Positions 26,852-37,295 of a stretch of DNA of 64,000 nucleotides are shown here, piece after piece; the stretch's first letter is position 1; each line of letters opens with the position of its first letter. Both the position numbers and the translations under genes were made by a program. The stretch is from contig NZ_VTEV01000010.1 in NCBI RefSeq assembly GCF_008180725.1, forward strand, positions 18,095 to 82,094, written 5' to 3'. Source of the stretch: Sutcliffiella horikoshii. GTDB lineage: Bacteria; Bacillota; Bacilli; Bacillales; Bacillaceae_I. The notes below the pieces were generated by a model. That model worked only from the letters and a program-made list of their open reading frames with translations. It did no database searches and was not told where the DNA came from.

Positions 26852-28561
26852 TTAACCAAACTGGGCATGATGCAATCTGCTATAGATTCCTTCTGCTTCA
26901 ATCAGCTCTTCATGTCGGCCTTGTTCTGCGATGCCATCTTTTGTCACGACCATAATACGGTCTGCATTTTTGATGGTGGCAAGGCGGTGTGCAATGACCA
27001 GCGTTGTCCGGTCTTTAGAAAGCTCCGTTAACGATCCTTGGATAGCGCGTTCCGTTTCCGTATCAAGTGCGGAGGTCGCTTCATCTAAAATCAGGATTGG
27101 CGGGTTTTTCAGGAAAATCCTTGAAATGGCAAGACGCTGCTTCTGCCCGCCAGACAGTTTCACCCCGCGTTCACCGATAACGGTATCAAGTCCCTGTGGC
27201 TGTGTGGAAATGAATTCATCCAGCTGAGAACGTCTTGCCGCCTCCATGATTTCTTCGTCTGTTGCATCAAGTTTGCCGTATGCAATATTTTCTCGGATCG
27301 TTCCTGAAAATAAAAACACATCCTGCTGCACGATTCCGATTTGGCTTCGCAAGGATTCAAGCTTGAGTTCGCGTGTATCATAGCCGTCAATGAGAATGCT
27401 GCCTTCTTCTAGTTCATAGAACCGTGGCAAAAGACTGCACAGCGTGGTTTTCCCGGCACCTGATGGACCAACAATCGCAACTGTTTCACCCGCTCTGACG
27501 GTGAGGTTGATGTTTTTCAATACTCGCTCGTTACCCTCATAACCAAATGATACATTTCGGTAGTGAATCTCTCCCTCTAATTCGGCATGGACAGCATCAG
27601 GTGCATCTGCAATATCCGGTTCCGTATCCATGATTTCTGTATACCGTTTGAACCCCGCAATTCCCTTTGGATAGCTCTCAATCACTGCATTTATTTTCTG
27701 AATAGGTCCTAGTAAAATATTAGAGAGCAGGATGAAAGCAACAAATTCCCCATAGCTAAGCTCCCCGCGTATAACGAAAAAGGTTCCGAATAGCAGCGTA
27801 AATAATGTCACAAGACGCATTAGCATATAGTTAGCCGTGACATTCTGAGCCATAATTTTATAAGAAGCCAGTTTCGTAGAACGATAGCTTTCATTGTTCA
27901 CCGCAAATTGCTTCTGTTCGTGTTTTTCGTTCGCAAAAGCCTGCACCACGCGGATTCCCCCGATGCTGTCTTCCACTCTTGCATTTATTTCTGCCACGTC
28001 ACTGAACATTCTGCGAAACGTACGTGTCATTTTTTTATTAAAATGGATGGCAAGAATCATTAACAGCGGAATGACTAAGAATGATAGAATGGCAAGCTTC
28101 CAGTTGATGGTGAGCATGATGAAAAACGCCCCGATAAGCGTCATCAAGGCCACAAACACATCCTCAGGTCCATGGTGGGCAACTTCTCCGATTTCCTCTA
28201 AGTCCTTAGTAAGCCTAGAGATAGAGTGCCCTGTTTTATTATTGTCATAATAGCCGAATGAAAGCTTCTGCATGTGCTGAAATAACTTTCTGCGCATGTC
28301 GGTTTCAATATTAATCCCAAGCATATGGCCCCAATAGGTAACCACATAATGGAGTCCGGTGTTGATGGCATAAATGGCAAGCAGCCCGATGCACGCCCAG
28401 ACGATAAGCGTCCAATTTTCCTGTGGCAAAAGTTTATCAATCACCTGGTTTACGGCAACCGGAAACGCCAGTTCCAACAAACCTACTAAAACGGCGCAGG
28501 AAAAATCCAAAATAAACAGCCATTTATATGGCTTATAATACGAGAAAAACCGTCGTACCAA
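26852..28561 (-). CDS. ywjA: Fur-regulated ABC exporter (YwjA-like)
   Basis: 569 aa from TTG at 28559-28561 with AAGGGTG upstream (the frame is open seven codons further to a TTG without a ribosome site). Half-size exporter: six membrane segments in the first ~320 residues, then Walker A GPSGAGKTT, signature LSGGQKQRLAIS and LILDEATSALD; it should act as a homodimer. The start YYKPYKWLFILDFSCAV resembles B. subtilis YwjA, a Fur-regulon member, and a perfect Fur box is present here. The cargo is unknown (lipid or iron-related compound). Confidence 0.85.
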   Translation of the reverse strand: MVRRFFSYYKPYKWLFILDFSCAVLVGLLELAFPVAVNQVIDKLLPQENWTLIVWACIGLLAIYAINTGLHYVVTYWGHMLGINIETDMRRKLFQHMQKLSFGYYDNNKTGHSISRLTKDLEEIGEVAHHGPEDVFVALMTLIGAFFIMLTINWKLAILSFLVIPLLMILAIHFNKKMTRTFRRMFSDVAEINARVEDSIGGIRVVQAFANEKHEQKQFAVNNESYRSTKLASYKIMAQNVTANYMLMRLVTLFTLLFGTFFVIRGELSYGEFVAFILLSNILLGPIQKINAVIESYPKGIAGFKRYTEIMDTEPDIADAPDAVHAELEGEIHYRNVSFGYEGNERVLKNINLTVRAGETVAIVGPSGAGKTTLCSLLPRFYELEEGSILIDGYDTRELKLESLRSQIGIVQQDVFLFSGTIRENIAYGKLDATDEEIMEAARRSQLDEFISTQPQGLDTVIGERGVKLSGGQKQRLAISRIFLKNPPILILDEATSALDTETERAIQGSLTELSKDRTTLVIAHRLATIKNADRIMVVTKDGIAEQGRHEELIEAEGIYSRLHHAQFG

Positions 28562-28621
28562 TACTTTCACACCCTTTTTCAATTGTTATGTATACTGATT
28601 GTTTTTATTTCGACCCTCTAA

Positions 28622-28676
28622 TGATAATCATTATCATTTAAACTCTACTATACTATTATTTGCTGATGCACGTCAA
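28622..28676 (-). promoter_or_regulatory. Promoter and Fur box of the ABC exporter
   Basis: TGATAATCATTATCA at 28622-28636 is a perfect 7-1-7 Fur box. On the minus strand it follows TTGACG (28671-28676), 18 bp and TATAGT (28647-28652), so the box covers the transcription start. Iron-replete Fur should block this promoter. Confidence 0.9.
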
Positions 28677-28852
28677 TGTAATTTATGTTAGAAGTGTACT
28701 TTTAGGATGGGAAGGGAACTCTTTGGGATGAACGAGGCAACTCCAGGAGGTGAAGAAGGTTTTTAGCAAATTAGATTTTGGATTTTTGGTTTTTAATTGA
28801 TTTTGGCGTAAAAAGAAGGGAAAATGATCAACTTTTGAGTGGTAAAAAACCA

Positions 28853-29062
28853 TTCGGACAACTATCCTCCTTGGTTCAGACATTTTATTACCTATTTTGG
28901 TGGGGGTTCGGACATTTACAGGCGGATGTTCGGTCAAATATTTGGGGCCTTCGGTCATTTGAAAAATTCGTTCGGTCAAATTCCTCAATACTTCGGTCAA
29001 CTTTGGAAAATCTTTGGACAACTTCGCGAAATCTTCGGTCAACTTTTCCAAAACTTCGGACA
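28853..29062 (+). repeat. 21-bp phased TTCGGnCA array C (10 units)
   Basis: Cores start at 28853, 28875, 28907, 28929, 28950, 28971, 28992, 29013, 29034 and 29055: steps 22, 32, 22, then six times 21. Last core is TTCGGACA followed by TTTG, as in arrays A and D. It lies between the cydC end and the exporter promoter. Confidence 0.92.
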
Positions 29063-29090
29063 TTTGTCATAGCACTTCTATTGATCAAAG

Positions 29091-29145
29091 CAAAAAAGCC
29101 GCCCAAGGGACTACAAACTCCCCCTAGACGACCAAGCTAAAGCTA
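29091..29145 (-). terminator. Possible cydC terminator
   Basis: On the minus strand a GC-rich stem with several wobble pairs (CTAGGGGGA with TCCCTTGGG, extended by GTC/GGC) is followed by TTTTTT, just after the cydC stop. Confidence 0.5.
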
Positions 29146-29156
29146 AAACCCCTCAC

Positions 29157-30881
29157 TTACATAAAAACGCTCTTCTCAATCTCTTTCATCTCATAAAAAT
29201 ACCCTTTCATCCTCATCAGCTCATCGAATGTCCCTGCCTCTACGACACGGCTATTCTCCATGACAATGATCTGATCCATCTTCTCTAAGCCCGTCAAGCG
29301 GTGACTGACCAGCACCACTGTATCCTCTGCGGCCGCGTCAAAAAGCTTCTCAAAAATTGCCGCTTCTGTAACAGCATCCACAGAGGAAGTCGGCTCATCC
29401 AAGAGCCACAAACGTTCCGCCTTCAACAATGCACGTGCTATAGCAAGGCGCTGTTTCTCCCCGCCGGAAAGGTTCTCCCCTTTTTCCAACACCTCATCAT
29501 CCAAGGAAAAGCCGTCAAGCTTCACCGCGCCTAATGCTTCCAACATCTCTTCATCACTCAATCCATCCTTGGCAAGCGCAAGATTCTCCCTAATAGTGCC
29601 ATAGAAAAAGTGATTTTCCTGCAGTACGACATTTGCCTTACTCCACAAGTCCTCTTGTTCCACTGCAGCATAGTCCCACTCACCCAAAGAGACAATCCCT
29701 TCCTCTGCCTCATATATCTTCAACAGCAACTGCAACAATGTAGATTTCCCAGAACCGCTTGGGCCGACAATGGCCGTTTTGGATCCAGCAGGCAAACTAA
29801 CACTCACTTCGTCCAGCGTTGGACGGGATTCTCCAGGATAGCGGAAGGTAACATCCTTCATTTTAAAAGAAAATGCCTGCTGTTCAGGTAGTTTCACAGT
29901 TGTCCCAGCAGTCGCGGCACCTACAACCTGCGCCACGTCCACCACATCATCCAACCTAACAGCAGCCCTTCTACTCTCCTCATAATGATTCGGGAAAACA
30001 GCCATCGGTGCTGCATTTTCAAACACAGTCAAGGAAATCATCACAAGCATCGCCAGAAACAGTCCGTCAAACTGTCCTTCCACCGTCAGATACGCGCCGA
30101 GTGCAAGCAAGGTCCACGAAACAAGCAACGTAATAAACGTGTTCACTGATTGATTGAACATCGCCTGTTTCCCTTCTCGCTCCTGCTCTGCAACATATGA
30201 TGCCGCCGCTTCCCCCAGCAACTTCTCCTTATCATTCAGTTGCTGATAAATTTTCAAATCGCGGAATCCATAAAAAAGCTCCGTCACCTCTGTCGATAGC
30301 GCCCCTCTTTCTTCTCTCACACGACTTTGCAATCGGCGTTGTCCTACTGCAAAGATAGCCGGCACTACAAATCCAGTCAAAATCAATCCGATGAACATCA
30401 CCAATGCCAGATAAATAGAGAAAAAGGAAATGAAAAATATTGTGCTTAAAAAGACTAGTACCAACACTACCGGCGGGTAAAACACGCGTAGAAAGAAGTT
30501 CTGTAAGCTTTCCACGTCCCCCACAATCCGTGCAAGCAAATCACCGCTGCGGTACTTTTGAAAAATCTGCGGCGCAAGCGGCTCGATTTTTTTATAAAAA
30601 GAAACACGCAAATTACTTAATATCGTAAAAGTCGCCCTGTGCGAATACAAACGTTCGCCATATCTACTAAATGCCCTCGCGAAGCCGAATAGCTTCAACA
30701 CAGCAATCATTACAGTCAAGGTATAAATCGGCGGAGCCAAGGCCGCTTTGGAGATAAGATAACCACTAGAGGCAAACAGCCCAACCGCCGTAATCCCTGC
30801 TGAAAATCCAAGCAAAATGGAGAGGAGAATATCCTTCTTTTCCAGCATGACTAGTTTCACTACATGTGCTAATTCTCTCAT
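29157..30881 (-). CDS. cydC: Thiol/heme ABC exporter subunit CydC
   Basis: 574 aa exporter with six membrane segments, then GPSGSGKST, LSGGEKQRLAIARAL and WLLDEPTSSVD. With CydD it forms the heterodimer needed to assemble cytochrome bd oxidase. ATG at 30879-30881 overlaps the cydD stop (ATGA). Unlike B. subtilis, no cydAB genes precede the pair in this window. Confidence 0.92.
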   Translation of the reverse strand: MRELAHVVKLVMLEKKDILLSILLGFSAGITAVGLFASSGYLISKAALAPPIYTLTVMIAVLKLFGFARAFSRYGERLYSHRATFTILSNLRVSFYKKIEPLAPQIFQKYRSGDLLARIVGDVESLQNFFLRVFYPPVVLVLVFLSTIFFISFFSIYLALVMFIGLILTGFVVPAIFAVGQRRLQSRVREERGALSTEVTELFYGFRDLKIYQQLNDKEKLLGEAAASYVAEQEREGKQAMFNQSVNTFITLLVSWTLLALGAYLTVEGQFDGLFLAMLVMISLTVFENAAPMAVFPNHYEESRRAAVRLDDVVDVAQVVGAATAGTTVKLPEQQAFSFKMKDVTFRYPGESRPTLDEVSVSLPAGSKTAIVGPSGSGKSTLLQLLLKIYEAEEGIVSLGEWDYAAVEQEDLWSKANVVLQENHFFYGTIRENLALAKDGLSDEEMLEALGAVKLDGFSLDDEVLEKGENLSGGEKQRLAIARALLKAERLWLLDEPTSSVDAVTEAAIFEKLFDAAAEDTVVLVSHRLTGLEKMDQIIVMENSRVVEAGTFDELMRMKGYFYEMKEIEKSVFM

Positions 30882-32611
30882 CCCGCACTCCCTCCTTGTT
30901 GGACAGAAACCATATCATTGTAAGCCGGCACCGTTTCAACCAGCTCCTCATGCGTTCCTTGGGCAATCAACGCGCCTGATTCAAGCAGTAAAATCGAGTC
31001 CGCCTGTTTAATTGTGTGCAATCTATGCGCAACCGTTATAACCGTAGACGTCTTGGCCAGCTCCTTTATAGAAGCCTGCAAAATCCGCTCCGTCTGCAGA
31101 TCAAGTCCTGTAGTCGGTTCGTCAAACAGGATGACTGATGGCTTTTTCAAAAAAGCCCGCGCCAATGCCAACCGCTGCTTTTCACCGCCAGACAAACCTC
31201 TCCCCACTTCACCTATTTTCGTTTCAAAACCTTCTGGTAACGACTCAATCAACGGAAGGATACCTGCTTTCTCCGCAGCATCTCTTATTTCTTCTTTTGT
31301 CGCTTCCGCCTTTCCGCCAATCGCAATGTTATCGGCAATCGTTCCGGAAAAAAGATATGGATTTTGGGAGATATAGCTGACGCGGTCAAACCACGCTTTT
31401 TCCACATATTCAAATAACGGCTTTCCTTCTACCAAGACTTCCCCTTCTGAAGGACGAATCAACCCTGCCATCAGATTGAGAAGTGTCGATTTTCCTGCAC
31501 CACTTCGTCCAATCAAAGCAAGCTGCGTATATGGCGGAATATCCACTGTTATATTTTCTATGGCAAAGCCTTTATCTCCATAACGGAAGCCAAGGTTTTT
31601 CAGTTGTATTGCAGGAGGACCCTGCTCCACTTGAAATGTTGAGCCTCCCCATTCAATAGGATTCTCCTCTTCTGCCAGCTCATCTGTCACCTTTTTTGCC
31701 GCTCCCATACTTCCACGCCCGGTATGAAAGGCGCTTCCAAGCTCTTTCAGGTATAGATAGAACTCAGGTGCCAATACCAATACAAAAAATGCAGTGAAGA
31801 ACGTAACATTTTCAAAAACAACAAGCTGCAAGCCTACTTCAAGTGCAATCAATCCAATGGCAAGCATGGAAATGAATTCCAGCATTAAAGACGAGAGAAA
31901 TGCGATTCGCAACACTTCCATCGTCGCATCACGGAAGCTTAAGCTACTGTTTTCGATCGTTTGCTGCTGTTTGGCTGAGCGACCGAAAAGCTTTAATGTC
32001 GTGAGCCCTTGCAACGTATCAAGAAACGTTCCCGAAAAAGCATTCAGTTTATCCATCTGCTCTTCTGATTTTTTCTTTGTTTTCAAGCCAACCACAATCA
32101 TGAAAATGGGAATGAACGGCGCCGTAATCAGAATGATCAAACCTGTATTTACATGCTGGCTGAATGCCGCGATCAAGATCATGATTGGAATGATGCTCGA
32201 TTGGATGACCTGTGGCACGTATCTGCTGAAATACGGATCTATTTCATCTACCGCATCCATCATAACGCTAACCTTTTGGCCGGACTGACCCTTAAGGGAA
32301 GCTTGAACAGGACTGTTGGAAAATTTCTGTAGCAACGCAATCCGGAATTCACGTTTTACTTTGGCAGCAAGCTTCACACCTGTCAAACCGCTCCAATAGG
32401 TTAAAGCCGCTCGTGCAGCCAATACTGCTAGAAGTCCCCCCAGGAATGGCAGGATTTCTTGAAAAGTGTGGCCCCTTAGGAACACGCGGTCCACAATGGT
32501 GACAAAGAAATATGCCTGCCCGATGACCGTCGCCCCTGTAAGTATAGCAATTAAGATCAGCGTCATCCTTGTGCCTCTATGAGATTTTGCGATTGTTTTT
32601 AGATCAGTCAT
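30878..32611 (-). CDS. cydD: Thiol/heme ABC exporter subunit CydD
   Basis: 577 aa. Six membrane segments, then GRSGAGKST, LSGGEKQRLALARAF and ILFDEPTTGLD. Partner of CydC in cytochrome bd maturation. ATG at 32609-32611 behind GAGGG. A Rex box stands 51 bp upstream, so expression should rise when NADH is high (low oxygen). Confidence 0.92.
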   Translation of the reverse strand: MTDLKTIAKSHRGTRMTLILIAILTGATVIGQAYFFVTIVDRVFLRGHTFQEILPFLGGLLAVLAARAALTYWSGLTGVKLAAKVKREFRIALLQKFSNSPVQASLKGQSGQKVSVMMDAVDEIDPYFSRYVPQVIQSSIIPIMILIAAFSQHVNTGLIILITAPFIPIFMIVVGLKTKKKSEEQMDKLNAFSGTFLDTLQGLTTLKLFGRSAKQQQTIENSSLSFRDATMEVLRIAFLSSLMLEFISMLAIGLIALEVGLQLVVFENVTFFTAFFVLVLAPEFYLYLKELGSAFHTGRGSMGAAKKVTDELAEEENPIEWGGSTFQVEQGPPAIQLKNLGFRYGDKGFAIENITVDIPPYTQLALIGRSGAGKSTLLNLMAGLIRPSEGEVLVEGKPLFEYVEKAWFDRVSYISQNPYLFSGTIADNIAIGGKAEATKEEIRDAAEKAGILPLIESLPEGFETKIGEVGRGLSGGEKQRLALARAFLKKPSVILFDEPTTGLDLQTERILQASIKELAKTSTVITVAHRLHTIKQADSILLLESGALIAQGTHEELVETVPAYNDMVSVQQGGSAG

Positions 32612-32661
32612 ATAGTTAAATCCCTCTTTTCTATTAATGAAAATCGGATTAAAATAGTTAG

Positions 32662-32681
32662 TTAGTGAAAAGTTTCACATA
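32662..32681 (-). promoter_or_regulatory. Rex operator of cydDC
   Basis: TTAGTGAA-AAGT-TTCACATA, a near-perfect match to TTGTGAA-N4-TTCACAA, the Rex (redox repressor) site. TATAAT on the minus strand lies ~16 bp upstream, so the box covers the transcription start. Confidence 0.85.
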
Positions 32682-32892
32682 CTTTATAGTTAACATTATA
32701 TAACACGCTCGGTGGAATTTCCTCTTTTGGGATTGACCATTTTATGACAAAAAAAATTCTTTGCACTCTTCACTTCTACCCCACTCCTTCACCGCATAAA
32801 ATAATTCATCCAGAAAAAAACATTGCATTTCACCTTGAGCTGTTGTAAATTAGTAAAATAATTAAATTGTTCTGATAATTAAATAGTGAACT

Positions 32893-33064
32893 TTCTTATC
32901 CAGAGAGGTTGAGGGAATGGCCCGAAGACACCTCAGCAACCAGCAACGCCCTATTAAAAGGACGTTGAAAAGGTGCTAATTCCAGCAAGCTGTGATGCTT
33001 GCAGAGATGAGAAGAATGTACTTTTCGATAAAAGTCTTCTTCTTATAGAAGGCTTTTTCTTTTT
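32893..33064 (+). ncRNA. SAM-I (S-box) riboswitch with terminator
   Basis: Aptamer landmarks in order: CTTATCCAGAGAGGTTGAGG, GGAATGGCCCGAAGACACC, TCAGCAACC, AAGGTGCTAATTCC and the closing GCAGAGATGAG (32893-33012). The expression platform is a terminator with arms AGTCTTCT / AGAAGGCT (33033-33040, 33047-33054) and a T-run. S-adenosylmethionine should stop transcription ahead of metI-metC-yitJ-metH. Confidence 0.96.
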
Positions 33065-33134
33065 ATCCAATAAAGCATTAAAGCCTCTCTCCCTCTGGAA
33101 ATTAATTGTCACTTACCATATAGGAGGCCACTTC

Positions 33135-34253
33135 ATGTATAAAACGGAAACGAAGCTTGCGCAAATTGGAAATCGTTCAGAAACTGCCACTGGAACAGTG
33201 AATCCACCTGTTTATTTTTCCACCGCCTATCGCCATGAGGGCATCGGACAATCGACGGGCTATGACTATACAAGAACAGGGAATCCCACGCGCCATGTGT
33301 TGGAAAAAGCCATTGCGGATCTAGAGGGGGGCGATCAAGGATTTGCCTGCAGCTCCGGAATGGCGGCAATTTTGACCATCCTTTCCCTTTTTAAGTCGGG
33401 TGACCACCTCATTGTATGTAAGGACCTGTACGGCGGTACGTACCGCCTTTTTGAAGAAGGCTATAAAAAATGGGGACTGTGTTGTAGCTATGTGGACACA
33501 ACCGACCTTTCAGAGATTAAAAAAGCCATTACTCCACAGACGAAGGCTATTTTTGTGGAGACTCCCACCAATCCCCTGATGGTAGAAACAGACTTAGAAG
33601 CAGTCTCTGAGATAGCGAAAGCGCATGGACTTCTATTAATCTGTGACAATACGTTTTACACTCCTGTTCTATTAAACCCCATAAAATTAGGCGCGGACAT
33701 CGTCATTCACAGTGCGACCAAATATCTTGGCGGGCATAATGATGTGCTTGCAGGGCTCCTTGTCGCAAAAGGCGCAGAACTTTGTGAATTACTGTCGCTT
33801 CACCATAACGCGGCAGGTGCGGTACTCAGTCCGTTCGACTCGTGGCTGTTGATCCGCGGCATGAAAACCTTGTCCCTTCGCATGGAACGCCATGAAAAGA
33901 ATGCGCAGATAATCGCGGAATATTTGAATCAGCATGACTCCATCACGGACGTCCTGTATCCGGGAAGAGGCGGCATGCTCTCTTTTCGCATCCAAGACGA
34001 AGCATGGGTCAATCCCTTACTTCAAAGCTTAAAGCTGATTACTTTTGCCGAAAGCCTAGGGGGCGTGGAAAGCTTCATTACTTATCCCGCCACCCAAACG
34101 CATGCGGACATTCCAGAAAAGATTCGCATGGAGACCGGAGTTTGCAACAGACTGTTACGCTTTTCAGTCGGCATTGAAGACGCAGAAGACTTGATTCAAG
34201 ACTTAGAGGCGGCACTGAAAGCTGCTTCCATCCAAAGGGAGGTCCTATCATGA
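33135..34253 (+). CDS. metI: Cystathionine gamma-synthase / O-acetylhomoserine thiolyase
   Basis: 372 aa from ATG at 33135 behind TAGGAGG; an earlier in-frame ATG (32973) lies inside the riboswitch. PLP enzyme of the Cys/Met family: HSATKYLGGHNDV holds the PLP lysine (K196), SSGMAA and DLYGGTYRL bind the cofactor phosphate and ring. It makes cystathionine (or homocysteine) from acetylated homoserine. First gene of the S-box operon; its stop overlaps the metC start. Confidence 0.94.
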   Translation: MYKTETKLAQIGNRSETATGTVNPPVYFSTAYRHEGIGQSTGYDYTRTGNPTRHVLEKAIADLEGGDQGFACSSGMAAILTILSLFKSGDHLIVCKDLYGGTYRLFEEGYKKWGLCCSYVDTTDLSEIKKAITPQTKAIFVETPTNPLMVETDLEAVSEIAKAHGLLLICDNTFYTPVLLNPIKLGADIVIHSATKYLGGHNDVLAGLLVAKGAELCELLSLHHNAAGAVLSPFDSWLLIRGMKTLSLRMERHEKNAQIIAEYLNQHDSITDVLYPGRGGMLSFRIQDEAWVNPLLQSLKLITFAESLGGVESFITYPATQTHADIPEKIRMETGVCNRLLRFSVGIEDAEDLIQDLEAALKAASIQREVLS

Positions 34254-35452
34254 GCCATTCTTTTCAAACGAAGCTGTTACACAACCGCCATAAGTTTGAT
34301 AAAAGCAATGGAGCAGTCAGTGTGCCCATCCAACACGCATCCACTTTTCATCAGCCTGATATCGATTCCTTTGGCAAATATGACTATGGACGGTCCGCCA
34401 ATCCGACCCGGGAAGCACTCGAAGAAACAATCGCACACTTAGAAGAAGGAACCAGAGGCTTTGCTTTTTCATCTGGGATGGCGGCGATTTCGACTGCTTT
34501 TCTCCTTCTTTCACAAGGTGATCATGTCCTAATCTCAGAAGACGTTTACGGCGGAACCTACCGAATGGTTTCAGAGGTTCTTACCCGTTACGGCGTGGAG
34601 CATACGTTTGTGGACATGACCAATTTAGAAAAAGTGAAAGCAGCCATCCAAGCTAACACGAAACTGTTTTATGTGGAAACACCATCCAATCCGTTGTTAA
34701 AAGTAACAGACATCGCAGCTATTTCCACACTCGCCAAATCAATCGATGCATGCACATTCGTCGACAACACTTTTTTGACCCCAGCCTTGCAAAAGCCACT
34801 GGAACTTGGTGCCGATCTTGTCCTACACAGCGCAACCAAGTTTCTCTCTGGACATAGCGATGTCGTGGCCGGCCTTGCGGTGGCAAAGAATCCTGTGCTT
34901 GCCGACCGTTTAGCCTTTTTGCAAAATTCCTTCGGCGCGGTGCTTGGTGTCCAAGATGCATGGCTGGTTTTAAGAGGGCTCAAAACCCTACATGTAAGGC
35001 TGGAGCAGTCCCAAAAATCAGCCTACAAGATCGCAAGTTACCTAGAAAAACACCCTGCCGTTAAAAAGGTTTATTTTCCAGGATTGACGACACACCCTGG
35101 CTTCACGCTCCAACATAGACAGGCGCAGGGACCTGGAGCTGTCCTTTCTTTTGAACTTCACAGTGAGGAGGACCTCAGAAAGTTTGTCGGCAAGGTCGAG
35201 ATCCCAGTGTTTGCTGTCAGTTTAGGGGCAGTAGAATCCATCCTTTCCTTTCCGGCGAAAATGTCTCATGCGGCAATGCCGGAAGCAGAACGATTAAAAC
35301 GAGGCATCTCCAACTCCCTACTCCGCCTGTCTGTTGGACTTGAATGTGCGGAGGATCTTATAGAAGACTTTGAACAAGCATTTCAACATACCAGTACAGC
35401 AGCAAGTGAAAACCAAGAGCAACGGAGGATAATCCATGGGAATCTTAGATAG
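34250..35452 (+). CDS. metC: Cystathionine beta-lyase
   Basis: 400 aa PLP enzyme, paralogous to the gene before it. PLP lysine is K197 in [20 protein letters not shown] and VYGGTYR are present. It cleaves cystathionine to homocysteine, pyruvate and ammonia. ATG at 34250 overlaps the metI stop (ATGA), with AAAGGGAGG upstream. Order metI-metC is as in B. subtilis. Confidence 0.93.
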   Translation: MSHSFQTKLLHNRHKFDKSNGAVSVPIQHASTFHQPDIDSFGKYDYGRSANPTREALEETIAHLEEGTRGFAFSSGMAAISTAFLLLSQGDHVLISEDVYGGTYRMVSEVLTRYGVEHTFVDMTNLEKVKAAIQANTKLFYVETPSNPLLKVTDIAAISTLAKSIDACTFVDNTFLTPALQKPLELGADLVLHSATKFLSGHSDVVAGLAVAKNPVLADRLAFLQNSFGAVLGVQDAWLVLRGLKTLHVRLEQSQKSAYKIASYLEKHPAVKKVYFPGLTTHPGFTLQHRQAQGPGAVLSFELHSEEDLRKFVGKVEIPVFAVSLGAVESILSFPAKMSHAAMPEAERLKRGISNSLLRLSVGLECAEDLIEDFEQAFQHTSTAASENQEQRRIIHGNLR

Positions 35453-37295
35453 TTTAGCGCAAGACAACATTTTAATTGCAGACGGTGCGATGGGGACCCT
35501 CCTCTATTCCTACGGCTCTGATTGTTGCTTTGAAGAATTAAATTTATCGCAACCAAACCAAATCTATAATATTCATAAGGCGTATCTGAATGCCGGCGCT
35601 AACCTTATCCAGACTAACTCGTATGCGGCCAACTACCACAAGCTCGAGCGCTATGGACTGCAGGATCAGGTGAAGGAAATAAACAGTGCGGCGGTCAGGC
35701 TGGCGAAAAAGGCCGTGGCGAATCACCCTGATGCCCATGTGGTGGGTACAATCGGCGGAATCCGCGCCATCAAGCCGGAAGCCATTCCGCTCGAGGAAAT
35801 CAAACGCACCTTCCGTGAACAGCTTTACTGCCTGTTGCTTGAAGGAGTAGATGGTATCTTACTAGAAACTTTCTATGATCTGGAAGAATTAGAGACAGTC
35901 CTAAAGATTGCTAGAAAAGAAACGAACCTGCCTATCATTGCACAGGTGTCGCTTCAAGAGGTTGGATACTTGCAGAACCGCGTGCATATCACGGATGCCT
36001 TAAACCGCTTGGAATTACTTGGTGCTGATATTGTCGGACTAAACTGCCGCCTTGGCCCATATCATATGATTTCCACTCTGGAAGAGGTGTCGATTCCAAA
36101 GAAGGCTTATCTTTCGGCTTATCCGAACGCAAGTCTTCCCTCTTATGTGGATGGAAAACTAGAGTATGACAGCGACGCGGAATATTTTAAAGAAACCGCA
36201 TTAGCTTTTCGAGACCAAGGCGTAAGATTATTGGGAGGCTGCTGCGGAACAACGCCTGCTCATATCCAGGCATTTTCCCGAGCACTTCAAGACGTGGCCC
36301 CTGTAAAAGAAAAACAGGTAAAACGAAAAGAACGAACCATCATCATCCCTTCAAAAAAGAAGGAAGTGCCAACACCTCTTTTCGAAAAAGCAAAAAAAGA
36401 ACGGTCCATTATCGTGGAGCTCGATCCTCCACGCAAACTGAACACAGATAAATTCATGGCCGGCGCTAAAGCTTTGAAGGACGCAGGCATTGATGCGCTC
36501 ACGTTAGCGGACAATTCCCTTGCCTCTCCTCGGGTCTGCAACACCGCACTCGGATCCATCGTGAAATCAGATATTGGATTGCGCCCGCTGATCCATATTA
36601 CCTGCCGCGACCGAAATTTGATTGGCTTGCAGTCACATTTGATGGGACTCCATCAGCTGGGCATTCACGACGTACTGGCAGTAACAGGCGACCCAACAAA
36701 AGTTGGTGATTTTCCGGGAGCCTCGTCTGTCTATGACGTCACCTCGTTTGGTCTTATCAATATGATCAAACAGTTTAACCAAGGTGTCTCCCTTACCGGA
36801 AAAGAACTTGGCGAGCATACCAGCTTTTCTGTCGGCGCTGCCTTTAATCCGAATGTCCGCGTCATTGATAAGGCAGTTGAACGGTTGGAGAAAAAAATAG
36901 AAGCCGGCGCCGATTATTTCATCAGTCAGCCTGTTTTTTCCGAAGAAAAACTACTTGAAGTCCATCAGGCTACCAAACATATTGATGCCCCTATCTATAT
37001 TGGGATTATGCCACTCACAAGCAGTAGAAACGCAAACTTCCTTCATCATGAGGTTCCGGGGATCAAGCTGACTCCACAGGTGCTTGAGGCGATGAATCGT
37101 CACCAAAATGATCCACAGCAGGCAAGTCTTGAGGGATTAAATATAGCCAAGGGGCTGCTGGATGCCGCACTTGAACTATTCAATGGTATCTACCTGATCA
37201 CCCCGTTCATGCGTTATGAACTGACAGTCGAGCTTGCCAACTATGCAAAAAAATACGGTCGGTTCCATTCATCCAGGAGGGTTCAAAATGTCTAA
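35436..37295 (+). CDS. yitJ: Bifunctional homocysteine S-methyltransferase / methylenetetrahydrofolate reductase
   Basis: 619 aa. The N-terminal ~290 residues are a homocysteine methyltransferase domain ([17 protein letters not shown], and the zinc pair in GGCCGTTP). Residues ~320-610 are a MetF-like reductase ([28 protein letters not shown]). It supplies 5-methyl-THF and can methylate homocysteine. ATG at 35436 behind CGGAGG lies 17 bp inside metC. Confidence 0.93.
   Translation: MGILDSLAQDNILIADGAMGTLLYSYGSDCCFEELNLSQPNQIYNIHKAYLNAGANLIQTNSYAANYHKLERYGLQDQVKEINSAAVRLAKKAVANHPDAHVVGTIGGIRAIKPEAIPLEEIKRTFREQLYCLLLEGVDGILLETFYDLEELETVLKIARKETNLPIIAQVSLQEVGYLQNRVHITDALNRLELLGADIVGLNCRLGPYHMISTLEEVSIPKKAYLSAYPNASLPSYVDGKLEYDSDAEYFKETALAFRDQGVRLLGGCCGTTPAHIQAFSRALQDVAPVKEKQVKRKERTIIIPSKKKEVPTPLFEKAKKERSIIVELDPPRKLNTDKFMAGAKALKDAGIDALTLADNSLASPRVCNTALGSIVKSDIGLRPLIHITCRDRNLIGLQSHLMGLHQLGIHDVLAVTGDPTKVGDFPGASSVYDVTSFGLINMIKQFNQGVSLTGKELGEHTSFSVGAAFNPNVRVIDKAVERLEKKIEAGADYFISQPVFSEEKLLEVHQATKHIDAPIYIGIMPLTSSRNANFLHHEVPGIKLTPQVLEAMNRHQNDPQQASLEGLNIAKGLLDAALELFNGIYLITPFMRYELTVELANYAKKYGRFHSSRRVQNV

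Noticed and set aside
28839-29072. Gene for an FGQ/FGH-repeat protein in array C
   Set aside because: Same artefact as in array A; frame breaks at the 32- and 22-bp steps.
32973-33134. Longer MetI start
   Set aside because: It would begin inside the SAM riboswitch and cross its terminator; the ATG at 33135 has TAGGAGG.
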